NCBI GenBank assembly: GCA_030066245.1
Contig: JASJBY010000022.1
Coordinates: 1 to 20,045 of the forward strand
Origin: Gammaproteobacteria bacterium
Lineage (GTDB): Bacteria > Pseudomonadota > Gammaproteobacteria > JAABTG01
DNA: 20,045 nt
Direction of reading: 5' to 3'
Positions 1 to 6,884 of this stretch are shown here, in pieces. The notes under the pieces are model-generated. The model made no database searches and was not told the origin of the DNA. It saw nothing but the letters and a program-made list of their open reading frames with translations. Within the stretch, counting starts at the first letter, position 1; the number at the start of each line of letters is the position of its first letter. Position numbers and translations under genes: made by a program.

Positions 1-946
1 CGTACAGCTCCAGCGCGTCCATGTAGCGGTCCAGTTCGATGTTGCCGCTGCCGTCCGGGACGTGCACCCGAATCGCGTCGGTGTCCGTGTCCAAGCCAAT
101 CAGCAGCAGATCGATGGACGCGCCGCAGCAGAAGCTGTTCTGCACCGCCTTTTGGAAGCCGAGCAGACGGTCCAGTCCGGCCTGGGCGGCCCGCGCGGTA
201 TCGGACCCGTGCGCGGCGCAGCCTTCATGCTCCGGGTCCACCGAGCTGTGGTGATAGATAACCGTCTTCAGGTAGCGCGTCGGCGCGTCCGCCGTGTTGG
301 GCCGACCCTCGCGAAAGCGCAGCAGCTCGGTCTCAGTCCATTTGGCGAGACTGTCTTCGATGTCGAACATGGCGCCGGCGTAGGACTTGCGCCGGACGGC
401 ACGATAGGGCAGCCGCAGCACGTAGGGGATCACGTGGGCAAGCCGACCGTCGGCACAGGGCGACACGTCCAGGGTGTGAAAGCCGCACTCCTGGAGGAAG
501 GCCTGAAAGCTGTCCGCGTCGTCCGAACCGAGGGGATCGGCAGTGAAAAAGTCATCGCAGTAGCGCCTGTAGGTCTCGAAGACGCCCCAGGCGAACAGGC
601 GACGCATGTCCAGCTGCTCCACCCAGGCATCGGCGAGGATCTCTTCGGGTAATTCGAAACCGAGTTGCTGGCGGGCAATGGCCTGGGCCTGGTCCTCAAA
701 GTCCGGCTCGTGCTGCAGCGCCGAGACCTGTTTCAGGGTCGGCACGATCGCATCGAAGGCCGACTTGACCCGCTTTTCGTACTCGTACAGCCGCCCGTTC
801 TCCTCGCCGCGCGTCAGCGGATGGGATCCGCTGGCGAGGGGTTCGCCCGCCGGGCTCACGGCACCCGCGGCCCCGGGCCGCCGTAGCGGCGCAGAGGGCT
901 GGGTCCATGAGCGGAAATGGCCTGATTGTCGATTGCTGCGCAACAT
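1..946 (-). CDS. csoSCA: Carboxysomal carbonic anhydrase CsoSCA (CsoS3), 3' end beyond window
   Basis: Beta-class-like carbonic anhydrase of the alpha-carboxysome. It converts bicarbonate to CO2 inside the shell for RuBisCO. The reading frame was translated by hand: it starts at ATG 946-944 and stays open to the left edge, about 315 codons (family members are about 500-550 aa). Visible catalytic features are the SPCADGRLAH segment (zinc Cys plus the Asp/Arg dyad), then YHHSS and EGCAAHGS, which supply the zinc His and second Cys, and FCCGASIDLLLIG near the edge. The N-terminal part before HPLTRGEENGRLYEYE is low-complexity and Arg/Pro/Ala-rich, as expected for the disordered tail that in Halothiobacillus is known to bind RuBisCO. 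The gene starts 20 nt after the csoS2 stop, with a weak AAGGCG ribosome site. The C-terminal domain is not in the window. Confidence 0.95.
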   Translation of the reverse strand, partial: MLRSNRQSGHFRSWTQPSAPLRRPGAAGAVSPAGEPLASGSHPLTRGEENGRLYEYEKRVKSAFDAIVPTLKQVSALQHEPDFEDQAQAIARQQLGFELPEEILADAWVEQLDMRRLFAWGVFETYRRYCDDFFTADPLGSDDADSFQAFLQECGFHTLDVSPCADGRLAHVIPYVLRLPYRAVRRKSYAGAMFDIEDSLAKWTETELLRFREGRPNTADAPTRYLKTVIYHHSSVDPEHEGCAAHGSDTARAAQAGLDRLLGFQKAVQNSFCCGASIDLLLIGLDTDTDAIRVHVPDGSGNIELDRYMDALELY

Positions 947-966
947 TTCGGCGCCTTGGAGTCAGC

Positions 967-3411
967 TCAGCCGCGGGCCCCGCCGGAATAGGTAATCAAC
1001 GCACCGCGCTCGGTGTTGCCACTGCTGCCGGTGACCCGGCTCATGGGTTCAGGAACCTCTTCGTTGCGCTTCGCCTGCGCCGCGGCCATCGCGCTCATGG
1101 GGCCACGACGGGTAGGGTTGCGGCCTTTCGCCGAAGAGCCCTCTGTCCCGGTGACCCGGTCGCCGCGGTCCCAGTCGTCTCCCGTAATCTTCGGGCCGGC
1201 GTCCATGCCTTCGCCGGTGACGCGCGACTTGACCCGGCCGCCGACGGTTTCCGCGGTGTTCGGCGGCGCCGGCGGCGCGGCACCGTTGCCCCGCCCGAAG
1301 CGAGCCTCCTCGGTGCCTGTGACGCGGCCGGCGGCCTTATCGAACGGACCCGTGATATGACCCTGCTCATAGCGGCTACCGGTGACGGCGGCGTGCGTGG
1401 CGTCGCTCTGGCTGGCGTGGGAAGGTGCGGCGACGCTGAACTGTCCCCAGGCCGCACCGCCCAGCGGCTGCGGGAAGTCCGGGCTGTTGGAATCTGCGGG
1501 CGTCGCCGGACAGGCGTCGGCATACTGGTCCGCACCCACATAGGGCGTGCCGGTGAGCGGCTCGCAGGCGCCCCGCTCCGCGCCGGTCATCTTGCCGCCG
1601 ATGCCCGGCTGCTGGCCGGTCATGACCGATCCCGGGGTGCTGGTCTGACGCCGGGTGCGCGCTGCGGCCGTGGTGCCGGCGTCCGCGTCGCAGTAGCTGC
1701 GGTACTGTTCGGCACCGGCATACGGGGTTCCGGTGATGGCCTTGCAGGTGCCTGGCTCGTCGCCGGTTACCTTCCCCGAGCGCCCGGTCTGGGTACCGGT
1801 GACGGTCTCCCCCTTGAAGGTTTGGGACACCCCCACTTTCGCGTCCTGGGGTGCCGGGGTGGTGGTGCAGAAACCTTGATACTGTTCCTGGCCAACATAG
1901 TCGTCGCCGGTGATGTAGCGGCAGGAGCCCGGTTCGTCACCCGTCACTTTCGCGACGCGGCCGACCATGGTGCCGGTCACGGATCCGCCGCGCAGGGTCT
2001 GGCTGCTGCCCACCTTGGGCGGGTAGTTGCCGTTGCCGGCCTGCATGTACTGGGTGCCGGTCGGCTCCCGGCCGGCGCCGGGCTCGTCGCCGGTCACCTT
2101 GGGGGAACGGCCGACGTTGCTTCCGGATACGGCCTTGCCCTTGCGGGTCTCCACCAGGGAAATTTTGGCCGGACTGGTTTCCGGCTTGGTGCCGCAGAAG
2201 GCCTCCGACTGGTCCGCCCCCACGTACTCGGTGCCCGTTACACGCTTGCAGGTGCCCGGCTCGTCGCCGGTCACCCGGGTGCTGCGGCCAACCTCGTTGC
2301 CGGTTACCCGATTCCCCCGGCCGGTGGGGCTCTGCCGCACCTTGCGCGGCGCCTTGGACGGCTCCACCTCGCAGAAGTCACGGAAGATATCCGCGCCCAG
2401 ATACTCCGTTCCGGTTATGTTGCGGCACGTGCTGGGCTCGTCGCCGGTGACCCTGTCGCTGCGGCCAACCATGGTGCCGGTGACGGTCTGCCCGTAGGTG
2501 GTCTCGCTGGCGCCCACCTTCCACGGCTGATCCGTGGCTTCGCCGGTGGCCGAAGGCTTGCCGGGGCGCACGCGCCCGGTGGGCTGGGACTTCTTCTGCC
2601 CGGCGTTGCCCCGCTGGCTGCGCTGCGCGCGCAGGGTCTGGGCCAGCTCCCGGCCGGACAACTCGGGGTTGGCGGCGCGGGCGGTCTGAGCTGCGGTCAT
2701 GCCATTCGCGCTGACGCCCGCCTTGCCACGAGTGGATTGCGCCCGCCGTCTAGCCAGGGCCGCAACCCGGGTCGGGTTGGCGGCGACCTTACGTTTGACG
2801 CCATTGCGCACGGCCAGGGACGCGCCGGGCCTGACCTGAGCCGCCGGTGCGCTGGCCAATGCTTCGGCCCGTTTTTCGCCCTTGCAGCCACATTCACATC
2901 CGCCTTCGCGACGCCCAGCCGCCGGTTTCTGCGCCTGCGGCGCGGGCGCCTTGCCGCTGGAACCACGGACGCGGTCACTGCTTTGGACGCCGACTTTGCC
3001 CCTGCTGGAGGTGGCCGCGCGGCGGGCCAGTGAAGCAGCCCGCCCCACCGATACCGTCGCACGGCCGGCCGTAGGTGGCGACCCGGATACGGCCGCTGCC
3101 CGCGGCGTTGCCGGCGCCGGCGCGGCGCTGGCGGCACGGGTAGTATCGACCGACTTGATAGCCGCCCTGCCCGTGCTGGACGTGGCAGCGCGACGGGCTT
3201 TCGAAGCGGCCCGTCCCGCCGACGTTGTCGACATACCGGCTGCCGGGGTCCGCACCGGCGCAGCTGGCGCCGTCGCTGTCCGTGCGGTGGCCGCGGCGCG
3301 GGTCGCGCCGGCCGCCTGGATCCCCGCCTTTCCCGTGCTCGACATGGCGTGACGCCGGGCAAGCGCCAGCTCGCGTCCACTTTGTCTCGTGCTGTTTGCA
3401 GTCTGTGCCAT
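967..3411 (-). CDS. csoS2: Carboxysome assembly scaffold protein CsoS2
   Basis: Intrinsically disordered scaffold that links RuBisCO to the alpha-carboxysome shell; 814 aa, close to family length. The N-region (about 1-275) carries basic helical repeats with an ARR core near residues 13-30, 66-87, 123-144, 216-235 and a weaker one at 252-271; in this family these bind RuBisCO. The middle region (from about 297) has five M-repeats built on VTGT-x2-GR-x3-VTGDEPGTC with a second Cys after Y-x-G-x2-QY. The third repeat lacks both cysteines. A sixth diverged unit (VMTGQQPG) opens the C-region, which ends in the conserved TGSSGNTERGALITYSGGARG-like tail peptide. There is an odd Cys cluster, CECGC, at 172-176. 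In Halothiobacillus a -1 ribosomal frameshift makes a short form; I found no convincing slippery heptamer in frame here. GC-rich codons leave long spurious frames on the opposite strand. Confidence 0.97.
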   Translation of the reverse strand: MAQTANSTRQSGRELALARRHAMSSTGKAGIQAAGATRAAATARTATAPAAPVRTPAAGMSTTSAGRAASKARRAATSSTGRAAIKSVDTTRAASAAPAPATPRAAAVSGSPPTAGRATVSVGRAASLARRAATSSRGKVGVQSSDRVRGSSGKAPAPQAQKPAAGRREGGCECGCKGEKRAEALASAPAAQVRPGASLAVRNGVKRKVAANPTRVAALARRRAQSTRGKAGVSANGMTAAQTARAANPELSGRELAQTLRAQRSQRGNAGQKKSQPTGRVRPGKPSATGEATDQPWKVGASETTYGQTVTGTMVGRSDRVTGDEPSTCRNITGTEYLGADIFRDFCEVEPSKAPRKVRQSPTGRGNRVTGNEVGRSTRVTGDEPGTCKRVTGTEYVGADQSEAFCGTKPETSPAKISLVETRKGKAVSGSNVGRSPKVTGDEPGAGREPTGTQYMQAGNGNYPPKVGSSQTLRGGSVTGTMVGRVAKVTGDEPGSCRYITGDDYVGQEQYQGFCTTTPAPQDAKVGVSQTFKGETVTGTQTGRSGKVTGDEPGTCKAITGTPYAGAEQYRSYCDADAGTTAAARTRRQTSTPGSVMTGQQPGIGGKMTGAERGACEPLTGTPYVGADQYADACPATPADSNSPDFPQPLGGAAWGQFSVAAPSHASQSDATHAAVTGSRYEQGHITGPFDKAAGRVTGTEEARFGRGNGAAPPAPPNTAETVGGRVKSRVTGEGMDAGPKITGDDWDRGDRVTGTEGSSAKGRNPTRRGPMSAMAAAQAKRNEEVPEPMSRVTGSSGNTERGALITYSGGARG

Positions 3412-3470
3412 GGTTAACCCTGTCCCGACGATGCCTGCGTTGCCTTTGCCTGGGTTACGAAAGAGCGGAA

Positions 3471-3487
3471 CGCCCGAGACGCGGGCG
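3471..3487 (-). promoter_or_regulatory. Intercistronic hairpin between cbbS and csoS2
   Basis: CGCCCG-N5-CGGGCG forms a perfect 6-bp GC stem with a 5-nt loop, 17 nt after the cbbS stop and about 60 nt before the csoS2 start. It is not followed by a run of T in the transcript sense, so it is not a standard intrinsic terminator. An RNA-processing or transcript-stabilising element that keeps cbbLS mRNA above that of downstream cso genes is an inference from position. Confidence 0.4.
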
Positions 3488-3503
3488 ACCGCTCAAGCGC
3501 CAA

Positions 3504-3848
3504 TCAGGAACGTCCTTCGTAGACCACGAAGGCTGAACCCTGGCTCTGGGTATAGTTGTCGTAGCCGAGCAGCCGGATGTGGTGGTCCGGATAGGCGCGG
3601 CGGCACGCCTCCAACTCGGCAACAACCCCGCCCACGTCCTGCTCACCGAAGAACGGCAGCTTCCACATGGTCCAGTAGTGATTGAAGGCCCGGCTGGGGT
3701 GTTCGTGTTCGATGGCCGGAGTCCAACCCTGGGCGATGATGTATGTAATCTGGGTGTAGACCTCGTCCTGGGACATCTTGGGCATGAAGCCGAAGGTCTC
3801 GAGGGTCTGGGCGGTCTGGTAATCGCCAATCGTGTGAATGTCGGTCAT
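3504..3848 (-). CDS. cbbS: RuBisCO form IA small subunit
   Basis: Small subunit of the L8S8 ribulose-1,5-bisphosphate carboxylase/oxygenase; 114 aa, normal for carboxysomal form IA. Family signatures include ETFGFMPKMSQDEVYTQI near the N-terminus, the WTPAIEHEHP loop, YWTMWKLPFFGE and the C-terminal GYDNYTQSQGSAFVVYEG. The start is ATG 3848-3846, preceded by GAGGA about 8 nt upstream. The gene lies 42 nt after cbbL and is co-transcribed with it. Together with CbbL it is packed into the carboxysome by CsoS2 from the next gene. Confidence 0.98.
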   Translation of the reverse strand: MTDIHTIGDYQTAQTLETFGFMPKMSQDEVYTQITYIIAQGWTPAIEHEHPSRAFNHYWTMWKLPFFGEQDVGGVVAELEACRRAYPDHHIRLLGYDNYTQSQGSAFVVYEGRS

Positions 3849-3890
3849 GAATTAATCCTCTTCAAGGCTGCGGTTGTTGTCGAGTAGCGT

Positions 3891-5306
3891 TCAGGCCACG
3901 TCGAGCTTGTCAACCGTCTCGAATTCGAACTTGATTTCTTTCCAGGTCTCCATCGCAACTGCAAGTTCGGGGCTATTCCTGGCGGCCTCGGTCAGGATGT
4001 CGCGGGCTTCTTTCTCGATCTCGCGGCCTTCGTTGCGGGCCTTGACGCTCGCCTCCAACGCGACGCGGTTCGCGCAGGCGCCCGCCGCGTTGCCCCAAGG
4101 GTGACCCTGGGTACCGCCGCCAAACTGCAGCATGGAGTCATCGCCGAAAATGGTGACCAGCGCCGGCATGTGCCAGACGTGAATACCACCGGAGGCGACC
4201 GCGAAGACGCCCGGCATGGAGCCCCAGTCCTGGTCGAAGAACACGCCGCGGGAGCGGTCTTCCGGCACGAAGGATTCACGCAGTTGGTCCACGAAGCCCA
4301 GGGTCGACTGACGGTCGCCCTCGAGCTTGCCCACCACGGTACCGGTGTGGAGGTGGTCGCCGCCGGAAAGGCGCAGGCACTTGGCCAGCACGCGGAAGTG
4401 AATGCCGTGCTTCGGATGACGATCGATCACGGCATGCATGGCGCGATGGATATGCAGCAGCATGCCGTTGTCACGGCACCAATTGGCCAGGCCGGTATTG
4501 GCGGTGAAGCCACCGGTCAGGAAGTCATGCATCATGATGGGAGAGCCCACCTCCTTGGCGAACTCGGCACGCTTGTACATTTCCTCCGGCGTGGGAGCAG
4601 TCACGTTGAGGTAGTGACCCTTGCGCTCACCGGTCTCCTGCTGGGCCTTCTGGATGGCTTCGCCAACGAACTCGAAGCGGTCGCGCCAGCGCATGAACGG
4701 CTGGGAGTTGACGTTCTCGTCGTCCTTGGTCATGTCCAGGCCACCGCGCAGGCACTCGTAGACGGCGCGCCCGTAGTTCTTGGCCGACAGGCCCAGCTTC
4801 GGCTTGATGGTGCAGCCCAGCATCGGACGGCCGTACTTGTTCAGGCGGTCCCGCTCGACCTGAATACCGGCGGGCGGACCACCGCAGGTCTTGATATAGG
4901 CGATGGGAAAACGGATGTCTTCCAGGCGCAAGTGACGCAGCGCCTTGAAGCCGAACACGTTGCCGACCAACGAGGTCAGCACGTTCACCACCGACGCTTC
5001 CTCGAACAGGTCGATAGGATAAGCGATGAAAGCGTAGAAGGACTCGGAGTCGCCCGGCACGTCCTCAATGCGATAGGCGCGGCCCTTGTAGTACTCCATA
5101 TCGGTCAGCAGCTCCGACCATACCGTGCTCCAGGTACCGGTGGAGGACTCGGCGGCCACCGCAGCGGCAACCTCTTCGCGGGGAACGCCCGGCTGACCAG
5201 TGCACTTGAAGCAGGCCAGCAGGTCGGTATCGAGCGGAACATAGTCCGGCGTCCAGTACATTGCGCGGTACTCTTTTACACCCGCGTCATAGGTCTTAAC
5301 AGCCAT
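3891..5306 (-). CDS. cbbL: RuBisCO form IA large subunit
   Basis: Catalytic large subunit of RuBisCO, which carboxylates ribulose-1,5-bisphosphate to two 3-phosphoglycerates; 471 aa, family length. Active-site motifs are present: GCTIKPKLGLSAKNYGRA (catalytic Lys175 in plant numbering), GGLDMTKDDEN (carbamylated Lys201 plus Asp/Glu metal ligands), HIHRAMHAVIDR (His294), and loop 6 GTVVGKLEGDR (Lys334), followed by SGGIHVWHMPAL and FGGGTQGHPWGN. The sequence closely matches the Halothiobacillus-type carboxysomal form IA subset. I chose ATG 5306-5304 (protein begins MAVKTY) because GGAG sits 6 nt upstream and MAVK is the family N-terminus; an in-frame TTG two codons earlier is not needed. First gene of the cso operon. 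Confidence 0.98.
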   Translation of the reverse strand: MAVKTYDAGVKEYRAMYWTPDYVPLDTDLLACFKCTGQPGVPREEVAAAVAAESSTGTWSTVWSELLTDMEYYKGRAYRIEDVPGDSESFYAFIAYPIDLFEEASVVNVLTSLVGNVFGFKALRHLRLEDIRFPIAYIKTCGGPPAGIQVERDRLNKYGRPMLGCTIKPKLGLSAKNYGRAVYECLRGGLDMTKDDENVNSQPFMRWRDRFEFVGEAIQKAQQETGERKGHYLNVTAPTPEEMYKRAEFAKEVGSPIMMHDFLTGGFTANTGLANWCRDNGMLLHIHRAMHAVIDRHPKHGIHFRVLAKCLRLSGGDHLHTGTVVGKLEGDRQSTLGFVDQLRESFVPEDRSRGVFFDQDWGSMPGVFAVASGGIHVWHMPALVTIFGDDSMLQFGGGTQGHPWGNAAGACANRVALEASVKARNEGREIEKEARDILTEAARNSPELAVAMETWKEIKFEFETVDKLDVA

Positions 5307-5369
5307 GATCAACTCCTGTTCGGTCGCTGGATGGACAGTTTGATTGAGAAACTTATGTAACGTGGCGAA

Positions 5370-5400
5370 AGTATAGGCGTGAGTCTATCAGTCACGCCAA
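5370..5400 (-). promoter_or_regulatory. Putative cbbL promoter with embedded palindrome
   Basis: Read leftwards, TTGGCG (5400-5395) and TATACT (5375-5370) resemble -35 and -10 hexamers with a 19-nt spacer, slightly long. The spacer region contains a perfect palindrome, GGCGTGA-N9-TCACGCC (5376-5398), so a protein bound there would compete with RNA polymerase. The -10 lies about 64 nt upstream of the cbbL start. The hexamers and palindrome are seen directly. Promoter and operator roles are inferred from position in front of the carboxysome operon. Confidence 0.4.
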
Positions 5401-5408
5401 TCGATAAT

Positions 5409-5437
5409 TCTATCTTTTTCGATAGATCCTTATCTAT
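5409..5437. promoter_or_regulatory. Interlocked AT-rich palindromes upstream of cbbL
   Basis: TCTATC-N6-GATAGA (5409-5426) shares its right arm with a second palindrome, ATAGAT-N4-ATCTAT (5422-5437). A third CTATC lies in the spacer of the neighbouring palindrome at 5385-5389. The whole block is AT-rich, unlike its surroundings. LysR-type CbbR proteins bind pairs of AT-rich dyads of this kind in front of cbb operons, so CbbR binding is a reasonable guess, but no cbbR gene is in the window. Confidence 0.4.
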
Positions 5438-5487
5438 ATTAGTATTTGCTCACCGGGTGATGATACACCGGCGAGATGCGCGCGTTG

Positions 5488-5501
5488 TTGACCTGGGTCA
5501 A
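5488..5501. promoter_or_regulatory. FNR/CRP-family type binding site (TTGA-N6-TCAA)
   Basis: TTGACCTGGGTCAA sits inside a longer perfect dyad, GTTGACC-TG-GGTCAAC (5487-5502). It fits the TTGA-N6-TCAA pattern bound by FNR, ANR, DNR and FixK-type oxygen or nitric-oxide responsive regulators. It lies about 180 nt upstream of cbbL and 390 nt upstream of the divergent sensor gene, so which one it would serve is unclear. A further short dyad, TCACC-G-GGTGA, is at 5450-5460. Confidence 0.35.
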
Positions 5502-5502
5502 C

Positions 5503-5888
5503 TCAAAACCATTTCTTTTCCCCGCGGCTTTCTCCGTTGTTCTCAGTGGGGTCAGCGGCAACAGGGTGGCCCGACGGGCTGAAGCGCGGGTTCGGTGCTT
5601 GTGCGACCTGGCGTGCGCCGTCGCCGCGATGGAAGCAACACCGCGTCGCTTCGCATACCTCGGTCCCTGGCCGCCTTCCCGCCTCTGAGCCGTATAAAGG
5701 TGGGGCAGACCACGCCGATAAGCGAAGTACCCGTTACCGCCCGCTCAGACGACCAGCGGTGAAGCGACCGCCAGTGGCCGGAGTTGCGCGTCGTCGCATG
5801 ATGGCGAATGGCTCGCAGGCCCAGGGGACGCCGCGGAAGCGATTACAGGCGCAACTAGACGGGCGTCCGAAGGACCACCGCACCAGAG
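5503..5888. other. Intergenic stretch, no gene seen
   Basis: No frame here shows a recognisable protein or convincing codon use. The short frames present are broken or Arg-rich readings of GC-rich DNA. No tRNA or known riboswitch shape was recognised; I looked specifically for a c-di-GMP (GEMM) aptamer because a GGDEF-EAL gene follows, and did not see one. Confidence 0.4.
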
Positions 5889-6884
5889 ATGACGACCACA
5901 TTCGACTTAGTCGCCGACGCAGAAAAGCCCGGTCGTATCAGCGTCGCGAGGACCTTTCTGGCCACGTTCATACCCCTCGGGCTGCTCCTCGCCGCGCTGC
6001 TCTTTTTTTTTGTCTATCACACGCAGGCCGAGAGTGCCCGGCGGATTATCGATTCAACCGAGACCGCCCAGATCCATACGCTGCGTGAAGTGACCAGCGC
6101 CGATCTCCATTCCGCCGTCTCGGACCTGATGATCCTGGCCAACCATCATGGTCTGCTGGCTTACCTGGATGGCGATTCCAGTCACACCGAGATGCTCGCC
6201 AATGACTATCTCACCTTTTCCGGGCGCAAGGGTCTCTACGATCAAATCCGTTATCTGGACGAAGCCGGCATGGAGGTCATCCGGGTCAACTACAACCGGG
6301 GACAACCGGCAATCGTTCCCCAGGAGAGTTTGCAGAACAAAGGCAAACGCTATTACTTCAAGGACGCATTCGTGCTGGACATAGGTGAGGTGTTCGTCTC
6401 CCCCCTTGACCTGAACATCGAGCGGGGCGCGATCGAGCAGCCGTTGAAGCCCATGATCCGTCTCGGCACACCCGTTTTCGACAGCGCCGGCAATAAGCGC
6501 GGCATCATGCTGGTGAATTATTTTGGCGCCAGGATCATCGAGAACATGAGCCGGGCCTACGACGGAGCCGGCATCGTCCTGCTCCTCAACTCAGACGGGT
6601 TCTTCCTGAAAGGCGGCAGTCCGAACGACGAGTGGGGGTTCATGTATCCCGACGGCAGCGATAAGACCTTTGCCAAGCGCTTCCCGGGCGCATGGAACGA
6701 CCTGCGCGCCGCGGAGTCGGGCCTGGTCTCAAGCAAACACGGCCTCTTCAGCTTCGCCCACGTCTACCCGGTCACGGAAGCCGACAAGACGAGCTCGGGC
6801 GCAGGTCAAGCCTACCAACCGAGTCAGTACACCCGGGACGCCAGTGACTACCGCTGGACGCTGACGAGGATGATTTCGTCATGA
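5889..6884 (+). CDS. dCache periplasmic sensor protein, truncated before its output half
   Basis: 331 aa. The N-terminus is cytoplasmic, with one transmembrane helix at about 20-42 (GLLLAALLFFFVYHTQ), followed by a periplasmic double-Cache domain (about 45-320) with characteristic pieces such as YLDEAGMEVIRVNYN, GKRYYFKDAF, EVFVSPLDLNIE and PMIRLGTPVFD. Such sensors normally continue into a second transmembrane helix and a kinase, GGDEF or chemotaxis output. Here the frame stops right after SDYRWTLTRMISS, where the next gene begins with a receiver-domain sequence in another frame. The protein therefore has no visible output or second membrane anchor and is probably a gene remnant, although it could still be made and exported. 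The start has no strong ribosome site. A run of nine T (6003-6011) lies in the membrane-helix codons. Confidence 0.8.
   Translation: MTTTFDLVADAEKPGRISVARTFLATFIPLGLLLAALLFFFVYHTQAESARRIIDSTETAQIHTLREVTSADLHSAVSDLMILANHHGLLAYLDGDSSHTEMLANDYLTFSGRKGLYDQIRYLDEAGMEVIRVNYNRGQPAIVPQESLQNKGKRYYFKDAFVLDIGEVFVSPLDLNIERGAIEQPLKPMIRLGTPVFDSAGNKRGIMLVNYFGARIIENMSRAYDGAGIVLLLNSDGFFLKGGSPNDEWGFMYPDGSDKTFAKRFPGAWNDLRAAESGLVSSKHGLFSFAHVYPVTEADKTSSGAGQAYQPSQYTRDASDYRWTLTRMISS

Noticed and set aside
2150..2175. AAATTTC in csoS2 as a programmed frameshift heptamer
   Set aside because: The heptamer is not in the reading phase needed for -1 slippage (codons run AAA ATT TCC), and no downstream structure was evident.
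907..3033. Very long plus-strand open frame opposite csoS2
   Set aside because: It mirrors the repeats of CsoS2, reads as Gly/Ala/Arg/Leu low complexity, and lacks family features. It is a by-product of GC-rich repetitive coding on the other strand.
4101..5360. 419-codon plus-strand frame opposite cbbL
   Set aside because: cbbL is unambiguous on the minus strand. The antisense frame is His/Val/Gly-rich with no recognisable domain.
5690..5760. Possible c-di-GMP riboswitch upstream of the sensor gene
   Set aside because: The conserved GEMM core sequences and pairing were not found.
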